From Halobacteriales archaeon QS_8_69_73 (GTDB lineage: Archaea; Halobacteriota; Halobacteria; Halobacteriales; Haloarculaceae), in assembly GCA_003022945.1 (NCBI GenBank), contig PXRZ01000015.1, positions 1-41,203 of the forward strand: a stretch of 41,203 bases of DNA, in the 5' to 3' direction. This document shows, piece after piece, positions 31,277 to 40,200 of this stretch; the first letter of the stretch is position 1; each line of letters opens with the position of its first letter. The position numbers and the translations under genes were made by a program. The notes beneath the pieces were generated by a model. It was given only the letters and a program-made list of their open reading frames with translations. It did not search any database and was not told the origin of the DNA.

Positions 31277-31375
31277 CGACCATCGACCCCACAGGTGAGA
31301 ACATATCGGACCGACGTAGACCCGCCCGGGACGATACGGAAGGAGGTCGTCTCGGACGAGAACCCAGGCCACGCC

Positions 31376-32458
31376 TCAGTATTCCGGCACCCGCCGGGAC
31401 CGCCCCGACCCCTCGACGAGTGGCAACTCCACGAGGTCGGCGTCGACCTCCTCGCCGTCGACGCGGACGGTCACGGCGTCAGTCTCGAGCCCGTAGTCGA
31501 CGAGTGCGAGCGCAGCCGGCGCCTCCAGCGTCGGATTCTCCGTTCCGCGAGTCACCTCGCCGACGTTGGCGTCGCCGTCGAACACCGCGGCGCCCTTCGT
31601 CGGAATGGCCTCGGGGCGCAGACCGACGAGCCGCCGGGAGGGTCGGCCGCGGTTCTCGATCTTCGAGACGACCTCCTGGCCGACGTAACAGCCCTTCTCG
31701 AAGTCCAGGGCGTTGCGGACGCCGACGACGTTGGGCACGTTGCCCTCGAGTTCGGTCTCGAACAGCGGCGTTCCAGCCTCAAGCGTCAGGTTCCCGAACG
31801 TGTCGCGGCCGAACGGCGCGGCGTTGAGGCCGTGGTTGACCAGCGCGTCGAACACCTCGGCGGCGTCGGCGGCGGCGCAGATGACCTCGTAGCCCTCCTC
31901 GCCGGTCGGGTCGTCGGTGCGGACGACGGTGACGCCCCAGTCGCCGATCGTCCCGCGGACGAAGGACAGCGGGTCGTCGGGCGTGCCGGGGCCGGTGAGC
32001 ACGGAAGCGATCTTCTCGGTGGCCTTGGGGCCGTGGACGCCAAAGACGCCGAACTCGTCGGTCGCCACGCGGACGTCGACGTCCTGGATGAAGGTCTTGC
32101 CGGCCCAGTCGTCGGCCAGCGGCCCGGCCCGCCGCGGCGGGACAAAGCAGAGCAGCCGACCGTCGGCGTTGTAGACGTGGAGGTCCGTCTCGATGCCGCC
32201 CTGCGGGTCGAGCAGCAGCGCGTAGACGCCCTCGCCGTCGACGTCGGGGACGCGGTTGGAGACAGCGTTGTCGACGAAGTCGACGCGGTCGTCGCCGGTC
32301 ACCTCGACGATTCCGTACCCCATCTCGACGACGCCGACGACGTTCCGGACCGCGCGGTGGGCCCGCGTCGGGCGGCCGTAGTGGGCGACGATCCGACGGC
32401 CGCCGCGCTCGGTGAACGTCGCGCCGTGGGCCTCGTGGAGGTCAGCGACGACTGTCAT
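31376..32458 (-). CDS. Folate-binding YgfZ/GcvT-like protein
   Basis: 360 residues of the aminomethyltransferase fold. The family mark KGCYVGQEVVSKIENRGRPS (KGCYxGQE, about residues 255-274) defines the YgfZ/COG0354 branch, which needs a folate and helps in iron-sulfur-protein maintenance rather than glycine cleavage. The N-terminal folate domain contains VVEMGYGIVEVTGDDRVDFV (~42-62), and the C-terminal domain ends LALVDYGLETDAVTVRVDGE. A true GcvT role is less likely because the KGCYxGQE motif is present. ATG 32458 gives the typical N terminus (MTVVADLHEAHGATFTERGG). It has no operon partner within 48 bases except the DUF6432-type gene upstream on the same strand. Confidence 0.88.
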   Translation of the reverse strand: MTVVADLHEAHGATFTERGGRRIVAHYGRPTRAHRAVRNVVGVVEMGYGIVEVTGDDRVDFVDNAVSNRVPDVDGEGVYALLLDPQGGIETDLHVYNADGRLLCFVPPRRAGPLADDWAGKTFIQDVDVRVATDEFGVFGVHGPKATEKIASVLTGPGTPDDPLSFVRGTIGDWGVTVVRTDDPTGEEGYEVICAAADAAEVFDALVNHGLNAAPFGRDTFGNLTLEAGTPLFETELEGNVPNVVGVRNALDFEKGCYVGQEVVSKIENRGRPSRRLVGLRPEAIPTKGAAVFDGDANVGEVTRGTENPTLEAPAALALVDYGLETDAVTVRVDGEEVDADLVELPLVEGSGRSRRVPEY

Positions 32459-32506
32459 CGTCGAACCGAGGGGTCGGGGGAGTAAAACGGTCGCGGCCGG
32501 AGGCGG

Positions 32507-32815
32507 TCAGACGCCGAAACGATCGCGGACCCGCTCGAACAGCGACCGGTCGCCGTCGTCGCCGTCGTCGACCTCGGGGTCGGGGACGACGCGGTCGTCG
32601 GGGTAGATGTGCATCGGCTCGTCGTCATCGTTCTCGACGGTGATGAGCCCGGCCTGTTTCAGCTCGGCCAGCGCCGTCTCGAGTTCGTCGATGTCGACCT
32701 CGGCCTCGGCGCGCAGCTCGAACACCGTCATCCCCTCCTCGGTTCGTTCGACGAGCGCGTCGAGCACCGCGACCTGAGTGTCCTTGCGGTCGCGGTACTG
32801 CCCCTTCGCCTGCAT
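32507..32815 (-). CDS. DUF6432-type winged-helix protein
   Basis: 102 residues. The first 70 form a winged-helix-like unit (KDTQVAVLDALVERTEEGMT, VDIDELETALAELKQAGLIT, VENDDDEPMHIYPDDRVVPD). A very acidic linker and a short amphipathic end (RSLFERVRDRFGV) follow. It resembles the haloarchaeal DUF6432 family as I remember it; function unknown, DNA binding likely. It may be co-transcribed with the YgfZ-like gene 48 bases downstream. ATG 32815 is the first in-frame start with family-like sequence. Confidence 0.75.
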   Translation of the reverse strand: MQAKGQYRDRKDTQVAVLDALVERTEEGMTVFELRAEAEVDIDELETALAELKQAGLITVENDDDEPMHIYPDDRVVPDPEVDDGDDGDRSLFERVRDRFGV

Positions 32816-32873
32816 ACTCCGACATTTGCCCGGGGGTCTCTTAACCGTTCGCCGCGGCCCGGCCGGCGACTCA

Positions 32874-32881
32874 AGTTTTAA
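32874..32881 (+). promoter_or_regulatory. TATA box of the two-zinc-site protein gene
   Basis: AGTTTTAA about 30 bases before ATG 32908, preceded by a GC-rich region. The distance suits transcription starting at or very near the start codon. Confidence 0.5.
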
Positions 32882-32907
32882 GCCCCCGAGACGGCCACAC
32901 CACCACC

Positions 32908-33558
32908 ATGGGACTGAAGTGTTCGATTCTGGGCCACTCCTTCGAACCCGCCGACTTCGAACGGGAGCGCGAGGAGCAGGGCTCGGAGGTCGTGACCGTC
33001 GTCCGGGAGATCGAGCGGTGCGTCCGCTGCGGGGAGCAGCGGGTCGTCTCCGAGAGCACCGAGGTGACCGCGGTCGTCGACGAGGCGGACGTCGACCTCG
33101 AAGGAGGTGACGCCGCGAACCGCGGAGCCGGGGCGACGACGGACGCCGGCGCCAGCGCCGGTGTCGACGCCGCCGCTGGGCCGGCCGACGACGGGGGGAC
33201 GTTCGAGGCCCGCGACCCGGCCGAGGAGGACACCGAGATACTCACCGACGACGAGCCGGACCGCGAGCCGGGCGCCTGGCCGGAGGAGCCCGACGAGTCG
33301 TGGGAGCCCGATGCGCCCCGCGACGGCGGCAGCGGCGACGGGGCCGCGGCCGAGACGACGGCGACCGACGCCGACGACGGCCCGGACGACGACGGTCCGG
33401 TCGCGCCGACCGAGGAGACGCTGTCGGGCATCACCGTCCCCGAGGGGACCATCGTCTGTACGGAATGCGAGTTCAGCGTCGACGCCGAGTCGTCCTACCG
33501 GGACGGCGACCCCTGTCCCGACTGCGGGGCGTGGCTGACGGGCGAGCGAAATCGGTAA
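32908..33558 (+). CDS. DUF7093-type protein with two zinc-ribbon-like sites and a disordered middle
   Basis: 216 residues. The N-terminal part carries CSILGH (residues 5-10) and CVRCGEQ (~37-43). The C-terminal part carries CTECEFS (~187) and CPDCGAW (~203). Between them lies about 120 residues of Asp/Glu/Ala/Gly-rich low-complexity sequence, probably disordered. The layout matches a haloarchaeal family I recall as DUF7093; no function is known. The pair of zinc sites joined by an acidic linker suggests a protein or nucleic-acid adaptor, which is inference. A DUF5611-type gene follows 19 bases downstream and is probably in the same transcript. Confidence 0.75.
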   Translation: MGLKCSILGHSFEPADFEREREEQGSEVVTVVREIERCVRCGEQRVVSESTEVTAVVDEADVDLEGGDAANRGAGATTDAGASAGVDAAAGPADDGGTFEARDPAEEDTEILTDDEPDREPGAWPEEPDESWEPDAPRDGGSGDGAAAETTATDADDGPDDDGPVAPTEETLSGITVPEGTIVCTECEFSVDAESSYRDGDPCPDCGAWLTGERNR

Positions 33559-33577
33559 ATCATCGGGTTCCGATACC

Positions 33578-33976
33578 ATGACCATGGAGGAATACAAGAT
33601 GCGTCGAGGCGAGTACCTCGAGGAGCGCGTCCCCGACATAGAGGCGACAATCGAGGAGTACTTCGGTCCCATCACCGACACCGAGGAGTTCAACGGCAGC
33701 GACCTCCACGTCGTCGAGGAGCCGGACAACCCGGTGTTCGACCGGATCGTCGCGGGCGCCGTCTCCTATTCGAGCAAGAAGGACAAACTCGCCGTCGAGT
33801 TCCACGAGCGCGACCTGGAGGAGTTGATGGAGACGGGCGACGTCGACGCCGCCGGCGACGCCAACGACGCGAAGAACGACTTCCTGCTGGAGTGTACCGG
33901 CCGGGACGCCAAGTCCCGCCGGGAGTCGATGAAGCGGTCCGTCGAAGACGACGCCGAGAAGCCGGACAACGTGTAA
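33578..33976 (+). CDS. DUF5611-type haloarchaeal protein
   Basis: 132 residues, acidic and cytoplasmic. Recognised by YKMRRGEYLEERVPDIEATI, EEYFGPI, NGSDLHVVEEPDNPVFDRIV and FLLECTGRDAKSRRESMKRS, which match my memory of the DUF5611 family. No catalytic motif is visible and no function is known. The start is ATG 33578 or ATG 33584 (MEEYKMRRG, closer to relatives). It is the second gene after the two-zinc-site protein. Its 3' end lies only 14 bases from the inverted repeat at the end of the tnpB element, so the element inserted directly downstream of this operon. Confidence 0.82.
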   Translation: MTMEEYKMRRGEYLEERVPDIEATIEEYFGPITDTEEFNGSDLHVVEEPDNPVFDRIVAGAVSYSSKKDKLAVEFHERDLEELMETGDVDAAGDANDAKNDFLLECTGRDAKSRRESMKRSVEDDAEKPDNV

Positions 33977-34015
33977 ACTACCCAATCCTACTCCCTCGGC
34001 ACATACGCGCCTCGG

Positions 34016-34160
34016 TTCTTGAGGGAGGGGCTTTGATATGGACTCCCGGCGATCAGTCCCCGGCGATAGGCCGATGACTCTCGCCATTCAACGTCCCACC
34101 ATTTATACGCAGGTCTACTTCTGCGTCTCCGCTCCCCGACGTGGGCGAGGACCGGAGTCT
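34016..34160 (-). ncRNA. Candidate omega/guide RNA overlapping the tnpB 3' end
   Basis: In characterised IS200/IS605 elements the guide RNA is made from the tnpB 3' end and the right end of the element. Here the last 110 bases of tnpB and 37 bases beyond contain two copies of CCGGCGAT (34046-34053 and 34060-34067) and lead into the end repeat at 34016. Position is by analogy only; I did not fold it. Confidence 0.3.
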
Positions 34161-35303
34161 ATGTGTCTGCTTTCGGGCGTACCGTAGTCCGATGTTCTTC
34201 GCGCCGTTGTAGTCCGCGTTCACCTCGTACCCGCACTTTTGACACTTGAATTGTTCTCCGTCGCGGTTATCTTCGTGCGTGAACCCGCAGTCCGTCCGAG
34301 AACAACGTCGGGACGTGTGGTTCGGTTCGACCTGCTCTACGGAGATACCTTGTTCAGGGGCTTTGTAGGAGATGTACTCGTAGAGGCGTCGGAACGCCCA
34401 AACGTGGTGCCACTTCGCGTGCGGAAGTCGTTCTCGAATGTCGGTCAGGTCCTCAAGTACAATAACGTCGCAGTCGTGATCGACGGCTTCCGTGACAATC
34501 TCGTTTGCAACCGTATGGATGTACTGTTTCCGCCATGCTTCTTCGCGCTTCCCAAGACGAAGCAGAGCGTTGTGCGCGGCTTGCGTACCGCGCTGTTGCA
34601 TTTCTCCACGCCGCTTCTCAAACTCGCGGCACCAGTGGCCGTAGTCGTCTCCCTGCCAAAACATGCCGGTTGATGAGACGGCAAGGCTGTTGACGCCGAG
34701 GTCGATACCGAGGACCGTTTGGTCGGGGTGCCCGGTATCTGCCGGAACCTCTGCGTCGTCGCCCTCAATCCGCCGCATCGAGATGTGGAGGTAGAACTCA
34801 TCTGTTACCGCGTCGTACCGAAGCGTGCTTTCGCGAAACTCGTAGTCCTCGGAGAGAACGCATCGCTCGTAGGGTGTCGGGCTGTCTGCCGGGAGAACGA
34901 ACGTTGGTTCGACCCGGCCTTCAACAGTTGACAGTGACACCTTGTTGCGGTAGAAGGTCGCGCTTCGCGCGTCGTAGTCCATTGTCTCGGCGGAGAACGT
35001 CGGACGGGAGATCCGCTGTCCATTCTTCCACCGTTCGGTAACGCTTTTGATGGCTTCGACAGAACGTTTGATGGCGGCTTGGACGAGTTGTGCCTGTAGG
35101 TCCGTCTGTTCGCGGAGTTCGGAGTACAGCGCGTCTCGGACCCGCCGTTTGTTGGTCTTGCACTCAGTATAACAAGTGTCAGACCAACAGTAGTCAGCAG
35201 TTCGGTTCGCGCAGTACAGGTATTGCTTGGCAGTTCGATGGAATGCATCGCGTTGCTCGTCGGAGACGGCAAGTTTTACGACAGCGGTTCGACGCACCTC
35301 CAT
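34053..35303 (-). CDS. tnpB: TnpB RNA-guided nuclease (IS1341 type)
   Basis: 416 residues with all parts of an active TnpB. The RuvC-like acidic residues are D201 in VLGIDLGVNSLAV, E284 in VIVLEDLTDIRE and D364 in NADYNGAKNIGLR. A four-cysteine zinc finger (C334, C339, C354, C357) lies between the second and third. The N-terminal part (1-190) is the nucleic-acid-binding region. By family it cuts DNA next to a short target motif under the guidance of an RNA made from the element's right end. ATG 35303 is used because MEVRRTAVVKL is a normal N terminus and a TATA box lies about 29 bases upstream. The C terminus after NIGLRYAR (36 residues) is variable in the family. No truncation is seen. Confidence 0.9.
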   Translation of the reverse strand: MEVRRTAVVKLAVSDEQRDAFHRTAKQYLYCANRTADYCWSDTCYTECKTNKRRVRDALYSELREQTDLQAQLVQAAIKRSVEAIKSVTERWKNGQRISRPTFSAETMDYDARSATFYRNKVSLSTVEGRVEPTFVLPADSPTPYERCVLSEDYEFRESTLRYDAVTDEFYLHISMRRIEGDDAEVPADTGHPDQTVLGIDLGVNSLAVSSTGMFWQGDDYGHWCREFEKRRGEMQQRGTQAAHNALLRLGKREEAWRKQYIHTVANEIVTEAVDHDCDVIVLEDLTDIRERLPHAKWHHVWAFRRLYEYISYKAPEQGISVEQVEPNHTSRRCSRTDCGFTHEDNRDGEQFKCQKCGYEVNADYNGAKNIGLRYARKQTHRLRSSPTSGSGDAEVDLRINGGTLNGESHRPIAGD

Positions 35304-35326
35304 AACTTCAGGGACTGCCCTACAGT

Positions 35327-35338
35327 AATTAAATATTC
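35327..35338 (-). promoter_or_regulatory. TATA box of tnpB
   Basis: On the minus strand AATATTTAATTA, centred about 29 bases upstream of ATG 35303, predicting a transcript that starts very near the start codon. Confidence 0.5.
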
Positions 35339-35477
35339 GGGAGCCAGCCGGTTGCAGTATGTCGGTCATATTATACCGTGTCGGCTTCCTCCCCGACTTA
35401 CTCGCTCCCTTCGCTACGCTTCGGTCGCTTCTTGAGGTCTGGGGCTCCACCTCGAATTACGCTGATTCCGCGCCCGA

Positions 35478-35654
35478 TCACATCACCGACCGACCGGGCG
35501 TCTCCGTCGCCGCGTCGGTGAGCAGCGCCTCGAGGTTCTCGTAGGGGACGAACGCCAGCAGTTCCTCCCCGTCGTCGTACAGTTCTACGCCGTGGTCGCC
35601 TTTCCGGTAGGACGCACACTCGAGCTGGCCGTTCGGGATGATGGCGCGGTACAT
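35478..35654 (-). CDS. Small conserved haloarchaeal protein (58 residues)
   Basis: 58 residues: MYRAIIPNGQLECASYRKGD then HGVELYDDGEELLAFVPYEN and LEALLTDAATET. Two short beta-rich halves suggest a small compact fold. I believe similar small proteins occur widely in haloarchaea but cannot name a family or function. ATG 35654 is chosen because upstream codons in the longer frame (to 35732) look non-coding. Its 3' end is 32 bases from the left border of the tnpB element, so the element sits downstream of both flanking genes. Confidence 0.65.
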   Translation of the reverse strand: MYRAIIPNGQLECASYRKGDHGVELYDDGEELLAFVPYENLEALLTDAATETPGRSVM

Positions 35655-35738
35655 GCGAGACGGTTGGGCGCGCCGGTCCGAAGGCGTTTCGCCGAGGGGC
35701 CAACCGCGGCACGCCGTCCCGACGGTCGGCACGGCGGT

Positions 35739-35747
35739 GTTTAATTA
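35739..35747 (+). promoter_or_regulatory. Probable promoter of thiD with a long leader
   Basis: TGTTTAATTA-type TATA box. Transcription would start near 35770, leaving a leader of about 115 bases before ATG 35886. That is long for this window, where most messages appear leaderless. Confidence 0.4.
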
Positions 35748-35801
35748 CGAGAGAGCCGGCCGGTCAGCCGATGTCGGGTGGGAACTCGAACGGGGCCGAC
35801 C

Positions 35802-35816
35802 GCTCGCGGAGCGAGC
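35802..35816 (+). promoter_or_regulatory. Hairpin in the presumed thiD leader
   Basis: GCTCGC (35802-35807) and GCGAGC (35811-35816) pair perfectly around GGA. The surrounding leader (35790-35880) is GC-rich with words of the dispersed repeat family (GCGAGCGGGAGGGGG near 35868). A regulatory RNA role is possible, but no thiamine-riboswitch consensus is visible. Confidence 0.35.
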
Positions 35817-35885
35817 CGACGCAAGCACGGCCGCAGGCCGCGCGCAGCGAGGCACAGCCCGCGAGCGGGAGGGGGCGTTCGGAAA

Positions 35886-37229
35886 ATGAGCGAGACGCGA
35901 ATCCCGGCGCCGACCGAGAAGCCGGTCGTCCTGACGGTCGCCGGCAGCGACTCCGGCGGCGGCGCGGGCATTCAGGCAGATCTGAAGACCATCGAGGCCA
36001 CGGGCGGCTTCGGCGTCTCGGCGCTGACCGCCGTGACCGCCCAGAACACGACCGGCGTCGAATCCACCCACGTCCTCCCGGTCGGGGAACTGGAGGCGCA
36101 ATTGGACGCCGTCCTCTCGGATTTCGAGGTGGCGGCGGTCAAGACCGGCATGCTGGCGACGGCCGAGGTCGTCGAGACTGTCACCGAGTACGCCGCCGAC
36201 CTCGAGTGCCCGCTGGTCGTCGACCCGGTGATGGTGGCGGCGACGGGCGACCGCCTGCTGACCGAAGCGGCGGAGGCCGCCTACGAAGACCTGGTCGCGG
36301 AGGCGACGCTGGTGACACCGAACGCCGACGAGGCGGCGGTGCTGACCGACGTCAAGCCCGAAGACGAGGCCGGCGCCCGGCTGGCCGGCCAGCGGCTGCT
36401 GTCGACCGGCGCCGACGCCGCCCTCGTGAAGGGCGGCCACATCCCCGGCGACGAGGTGCTGGACGTGCTGGTGACCGAAAACGACATCGAGGTCGCCCGT
36501 CATCCCCGCATCGACACCGACGCCACTCACGGGTCGGGATGTGCGCTGTCGGCCGCCGTCGCCACCCGACTGGCCCACGGCGAACCGCTGGTCGACGCCG
36601 TCGGCCGGAGCGTCGCGTTCATGAAACGAGCCGTTCGCTATCACCACGACGTCGGCGAGGGGGCCGGCGCGGTCCACCATCTCGTCGCGCTCCGCAACGA
36701 GGCCGCCCGCGACGCGACCGCCGAGGCCGTCCGGGGCGTCGTCCGGCGGCTCGAGGGGGCCGACGTCCGGCCGCTCGTCCCCGAGGTCGGGACGAACGTC
36801 GTCGGTGCGACGCCGTACGCCGAGTCGGCCGACGAGACGGCGGCCGTCGAGGGCCGGGTCACCCGCGGGCTCGACGGCGTTCGCGCCGACGGGGTCCGGT
36901 TCGGCGCCTCCGGCCACGTCGCCCGATTCCTGCTGTCGGCCCGGGAGCACCGTCCCGGCCTGCGCTTCGCGGCCAACTGTCGGTTCGACGACGGCGTCGA
37001 GGCCGCCCTGGAGGCGCTGGGGTGGCCGATCGCCGAACACGGGGGCGGTGCGGCGGCCGACGGCGCTACCGACGACCTCGGAGCGGCGCTCGCTGGCGCC
37101 GAAAAGCCGGTCGCCGTCGTCGACCACGACGCCAGCACGGCGCCGATGACGAAGGTCCTCGCCGAGGGAGCGACGACGCTCGGCGACCGGCTGCTCGAAC
37201 TGAACGAGGCGGTCGGCTCGCGGCGGTAG
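35886..37229 (+). CDS. thiD: ThiD-ThiN fusion: HMP/HMP-P kinase with thiamine-phosphate synthase
   Basis: 447 residues. The N-terminal ThiD domain (about 12-265) has VVLTVAGSDSGGGAGIQADL (16-35), VKTGMLAT (~81), VVDPVMVAATGDRLL (~111) and the anion-hole motif DATHGSGCALSAAVA (~215). It phosphorylates hydroxymethylpyrimidine twice. The C-terminal ThiN domain (about 275-447) has VPEVGTNVVGATPYAESADE and GVRFGASGHVARFLLSAREH, which joins the pyrimidine and thiazole units to thiamine phosphate. The fusion is standard in archaea without ThiE. ATG 35886 follows a G-rich stretch and matches the family N terminus, although the frame is open from 35778. It converges with the M14 peptidase, 18 bases between ends. 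Confidence 0.93.
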   Translation: MSETRIPAPTEKPVVLTVAGSDSGGGAGIQADLKTIEATGGFGVSALTAVTAQNTTGVESTHVLPVGELEAQLDAVLSDFEVAAVKTGMLATAEVVETVTEYAADLECPLVVDPVMVAATGDRLLTEAAEAAYEDLVAEATLVTPNADEAAVLTDVKPEDEAGARLAGQRLLSTGADAALVKGGHIPGDEVLDVLVTENDIEVARHPRIDTDATHGSGCALSAAVATRLAHGEPLVDAVGRSVAFMKRAVRYHHDVGEGAGAVHHLVALRNEAARDATAEAVRGVVRRLEGADVRPLVPEVGTNVVGATPYAESADETAAVEGRVTRGLDGVRADGVRFGASGHVARFLLSAREHRPGLRFAANCRFDDGVEAALEALGWPIAEHGGGAAADGATDDLGAALAGAEKPVAVVDHDASTAPMTKVLAEGATTLGDRLLELNEAVGSRR

Positions 37230-37247
37230 CGGGAGCGGACGGTGGCC

Positions 37248-40200
37248 TCAGATCCCGACGCCGACCACTGAAATGGTGCCGCCGGTGCCGCCGACCGAGC
37301 GCCACTCGCCGTCGACGTCGACCTCGACGGGGCCGAACTCGTAGCGGCCGGTACTTCCGAGGCCGTCCGGTGCTTCCGCGAAGTAGGTCACGTCGCCGTC
37401 GGCGACGGACTCGAAGACGACGCGCTGGCGGCCGTTCTCGAGCCGTTCGACGCCGGCGACGTCGCCGTAGTCCTCGACGACGTTCCAGGAGTCGGGGACG
37501 GTATCGGCGACGCGACCGTCGGATGCGGCGTCGCCGGCGTCGTCGGTCGTCGCGGTGATGGTCTGCTGGGTCGTCTGGCCGGCGGTGTAGACCGGGGCGT
37601 CGGTCTCGCGGTCGAAATCGAGGTCCAGCGGGTCTTCGACCTCGACCGCGAAGTCGTCCCAGCCGAAGCGCTTGACGACCTCGCCGTCGACCGTCCGGAC
37701 CTGCTCGAAGCCCATCGTGTTCATCAACACGATGTGGCCGAAGAACGTCATCCCGTAGCTCATCATACCGAACGGATGGATCTCCCGCTGGTGGGCCGGC
37801 GGCAGGAGACTGCCGACGAAGTGGATGCCCGTTGCGTCGTCGGCCGCCCGGGTCCGGGAGCCGGCCGACACCAGCCCCGAGGTGGTGCCGGCGACGCTGG
37901 CGACGCCGGCGTCGGTCGCGGCGAAGGCCTCGCGGTCGACGAGCGTCATCGGCGCCTTGTTCGTCGCGTACCCGAGACCGGCGATGTGCCACAACAGCTG
38001 CTGGCTGTCCAGCGAATCGGCGAGCAGCGGGTGGTCGTCATTGCGCTCGCCGATGTGGGCGACGTAGTAGGCGTTCTCGTCGTCGCTCCGGTCGGGCTCG
38101 CGGTACGTGCGGCCGCGGTTCTCGACGTCGTCGGCGGTCACGCCGGCCGCGAGGTCGCTGTCGAGGGCCGGTAGGAGGTTCGCGGCGGTGTCGGTCAACA
38201 CGAGGTTGCCGCCCGACTCGACGTAGGTGTCCAGCGCGTCAAGATAGGCATCGTCGTTCCGGCCGTCGTCGTGGATGACGACCAGGTGATCGGTGCTGAC
38301 CTCGCCGCGGGCGACCTCCTCGACGGTGTAGGCGACGGGGTCGGTGTCGAGCTCCCCGGCCAGGTCCTCGAAGTACTGGAACGGGGACGACTCGTAGGCG
38401 CGCTGCTGGTAGCCGACGGCGTCGACGGGGTCGGGGTTGGGGCCGCCGCCCTCGGTGCCCATCGTGGAGACGCGGGCGACGAGGCGGGTCGGCGCCTCGA
38501 AGCGGTTGGCGACGACGAGCGTCCACTCGCCGGCCTGGGGGTCGGTGACGTTCCAGGTGACCATCCCGCAGCACTCGCCGCCGACGCGGTCCTCGCTCAC
38601 GAGTTCGAAGTCGCGGACGACCTCGCCGTCGGGCGCGATCAGCGCGGCGTCGGCCAGCCCGGCGACGGGGTGGTCGCCCTGCGGTTCGGCGTGTGGGTGG
38701 ACGGTCATGCTGTGACGCCCGCTTTCGACGTCGAAGCTGACCGTTTCGCGGTCGCTCGCGGCTACGTCGGTACCATACTCCTCCTCGTTGACGACCGTCC
38801 GGCCGTCCGAATCGAGAAAGGAGAGATCGTCGGATGTGCGCGTCAGGGCGTCGGTGGTGACGTAGCCGAGCGTCTCACCGTCGGTCTCGATCTCCGTCTC
38901 GACGTCGGTACTCGCGTGGTCGGCGATCTCACGGATGGACGTCCGGTAGGCCCGGACCTGGGCGTCGACGCGGGCCTGGTCGTAGACGTTCCCGCCCGCG
39001 ATGTTGGAGTATATCATCTCCATCGTCATCATCGTCATGTCGAGACAGCCCCACTCCTCGGGCTGGGACATCCAGTCCTTCATGTAGCCGGTGCCGGAGT
39101 AGCCGATACCCTCCCAGGAGGGGCTGTAATCGTAGGCCTCCTCGGGGACGGCGCTGAGACCGAACACGGAGGGGTTGAACTCGCCGGTCAGGGCCCGCTG
39201 TGTCTCGCCGGCGGTCTGCCAGGAGTCGATCTCCTCGGTCAGCGCGTCGTCGATGCGACGGTTCATCTCCGCCAGGTCGTGGTGTTCGTCGTTGGTCGAC
39301 TGGACGTGGCTCTCCAGCCCCTGGGTGAAGTACTCCGAGGCCAACATTCCGTGGAAGTCGGCGCCGTGAGTCAGGTTCTCGTACTCCCGGAAGTGCTCGA
39401 CGAAGTCCAGGGCGTCGGGCACCTCCTCGACGACGTAGTCCGGCGGCTCCGAGTCGCCGTCGAGGCCGGTCCCGAGCGGTTCGGCCGGCTTGTGGGAGGG
39501 GTCGATCCAGCCGGGAATAGGGAACTGGCGGTTGGTGTCGCCGCCGTAGTTGCCTCGCTCGTGCAGCGTCGCCCCCGGCACCCCGTAGCTGTCGTACTGC
39601 GGCCGGCGGGCCGTCCAACCGTCGGGGTTGGGATAGGCGAAGATGAGTGCGAGATCGTCCAGAAGCGTCGCCGTCTCCGGCTCCTCGCCCCGGAGTAGGT
39701 TCTCGATGAACCGCGAGCAGGCTTCGGTGCCGGCCCGCTCGTCGCCGTGGACCGACCCAGAGAACATCACCTTCTGTTTGTCCTCGAAGGCCTCGCGGTC
39801 GTCGACGTCGTTCGTCACCTCGACGACCAACACTTCCCGGGGGTCGGTCCGGTCGGAGAGGTAGTTGTACTTCCCGTGACCCGTCCCGATGACGAAGGCG
39901 TCCATCCGGTCGGGGTGGCGGGATTCCAGTTCGCGGATCCCACGGAGGTTCTCGTCGAAGTCGATGAAGTCCACCGACCGGGTGGCCTCGGGGAAGACGC
40001 CGAACGGGTAGTAGCCGAGCCGCCAGAACGGGTTGGCGCCCGGCGAGTGTGAGAACGTCTCGGCGGTCGGCAGGTCGGCGACCTGCCGGGCCTCGGCGGT
40101 CGTCAGCTTCGCGTAGGCCGCCGGCGTCGGCTCGGTCGTCGTGTGGACCGCCTCGCCGACGTCGAGCGCCTCGAAGGCCGCGACGCCCGACGGGTCGGAG

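Larger units (their letters stand above)
33991..35446 (-). mobile_element. IS1341-type element (solitary tnpB of the IS200/IS605 group)
   Basis: A tnpB gene without tnpA, visibly lower in GC than its surroundings. Both sides carry a matching word in the same orientation: TTCTTGAGG-TCT-GGGGCT at 35429-35446 and TTCTTGAGG-GA-GGGGCT at 34016-34032. Just outside the second lies an inverted repeat CTCCCTC (33991-33997) and GAGGGAG (34021-34027). These are candidate element ends; exact borders cannot be fixed without an empty site from a related strain. By family, lack of tnpA means it can move only with a transposase supplied elsewhere. Confidence 0.7.

Noticed and set aside
33985-35455. tnpB element as part of a larger prophage or genomic island
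   Set aside because: Both sides are ordinary conserved haloarchaeal genes, with no integrase, tRNA or structural phage gene.
35750-35885. TPP riboswitch upstream of thiD
   Set aside because: The conserved CUGAGA and related core words are absent.
38271-39698. 475-codon plus-strand frame opposite the M14 peptidase
   Set aside because: Mirror image of the real gene's codon pattern (Val/Gly/Asp-rich) with no domain.
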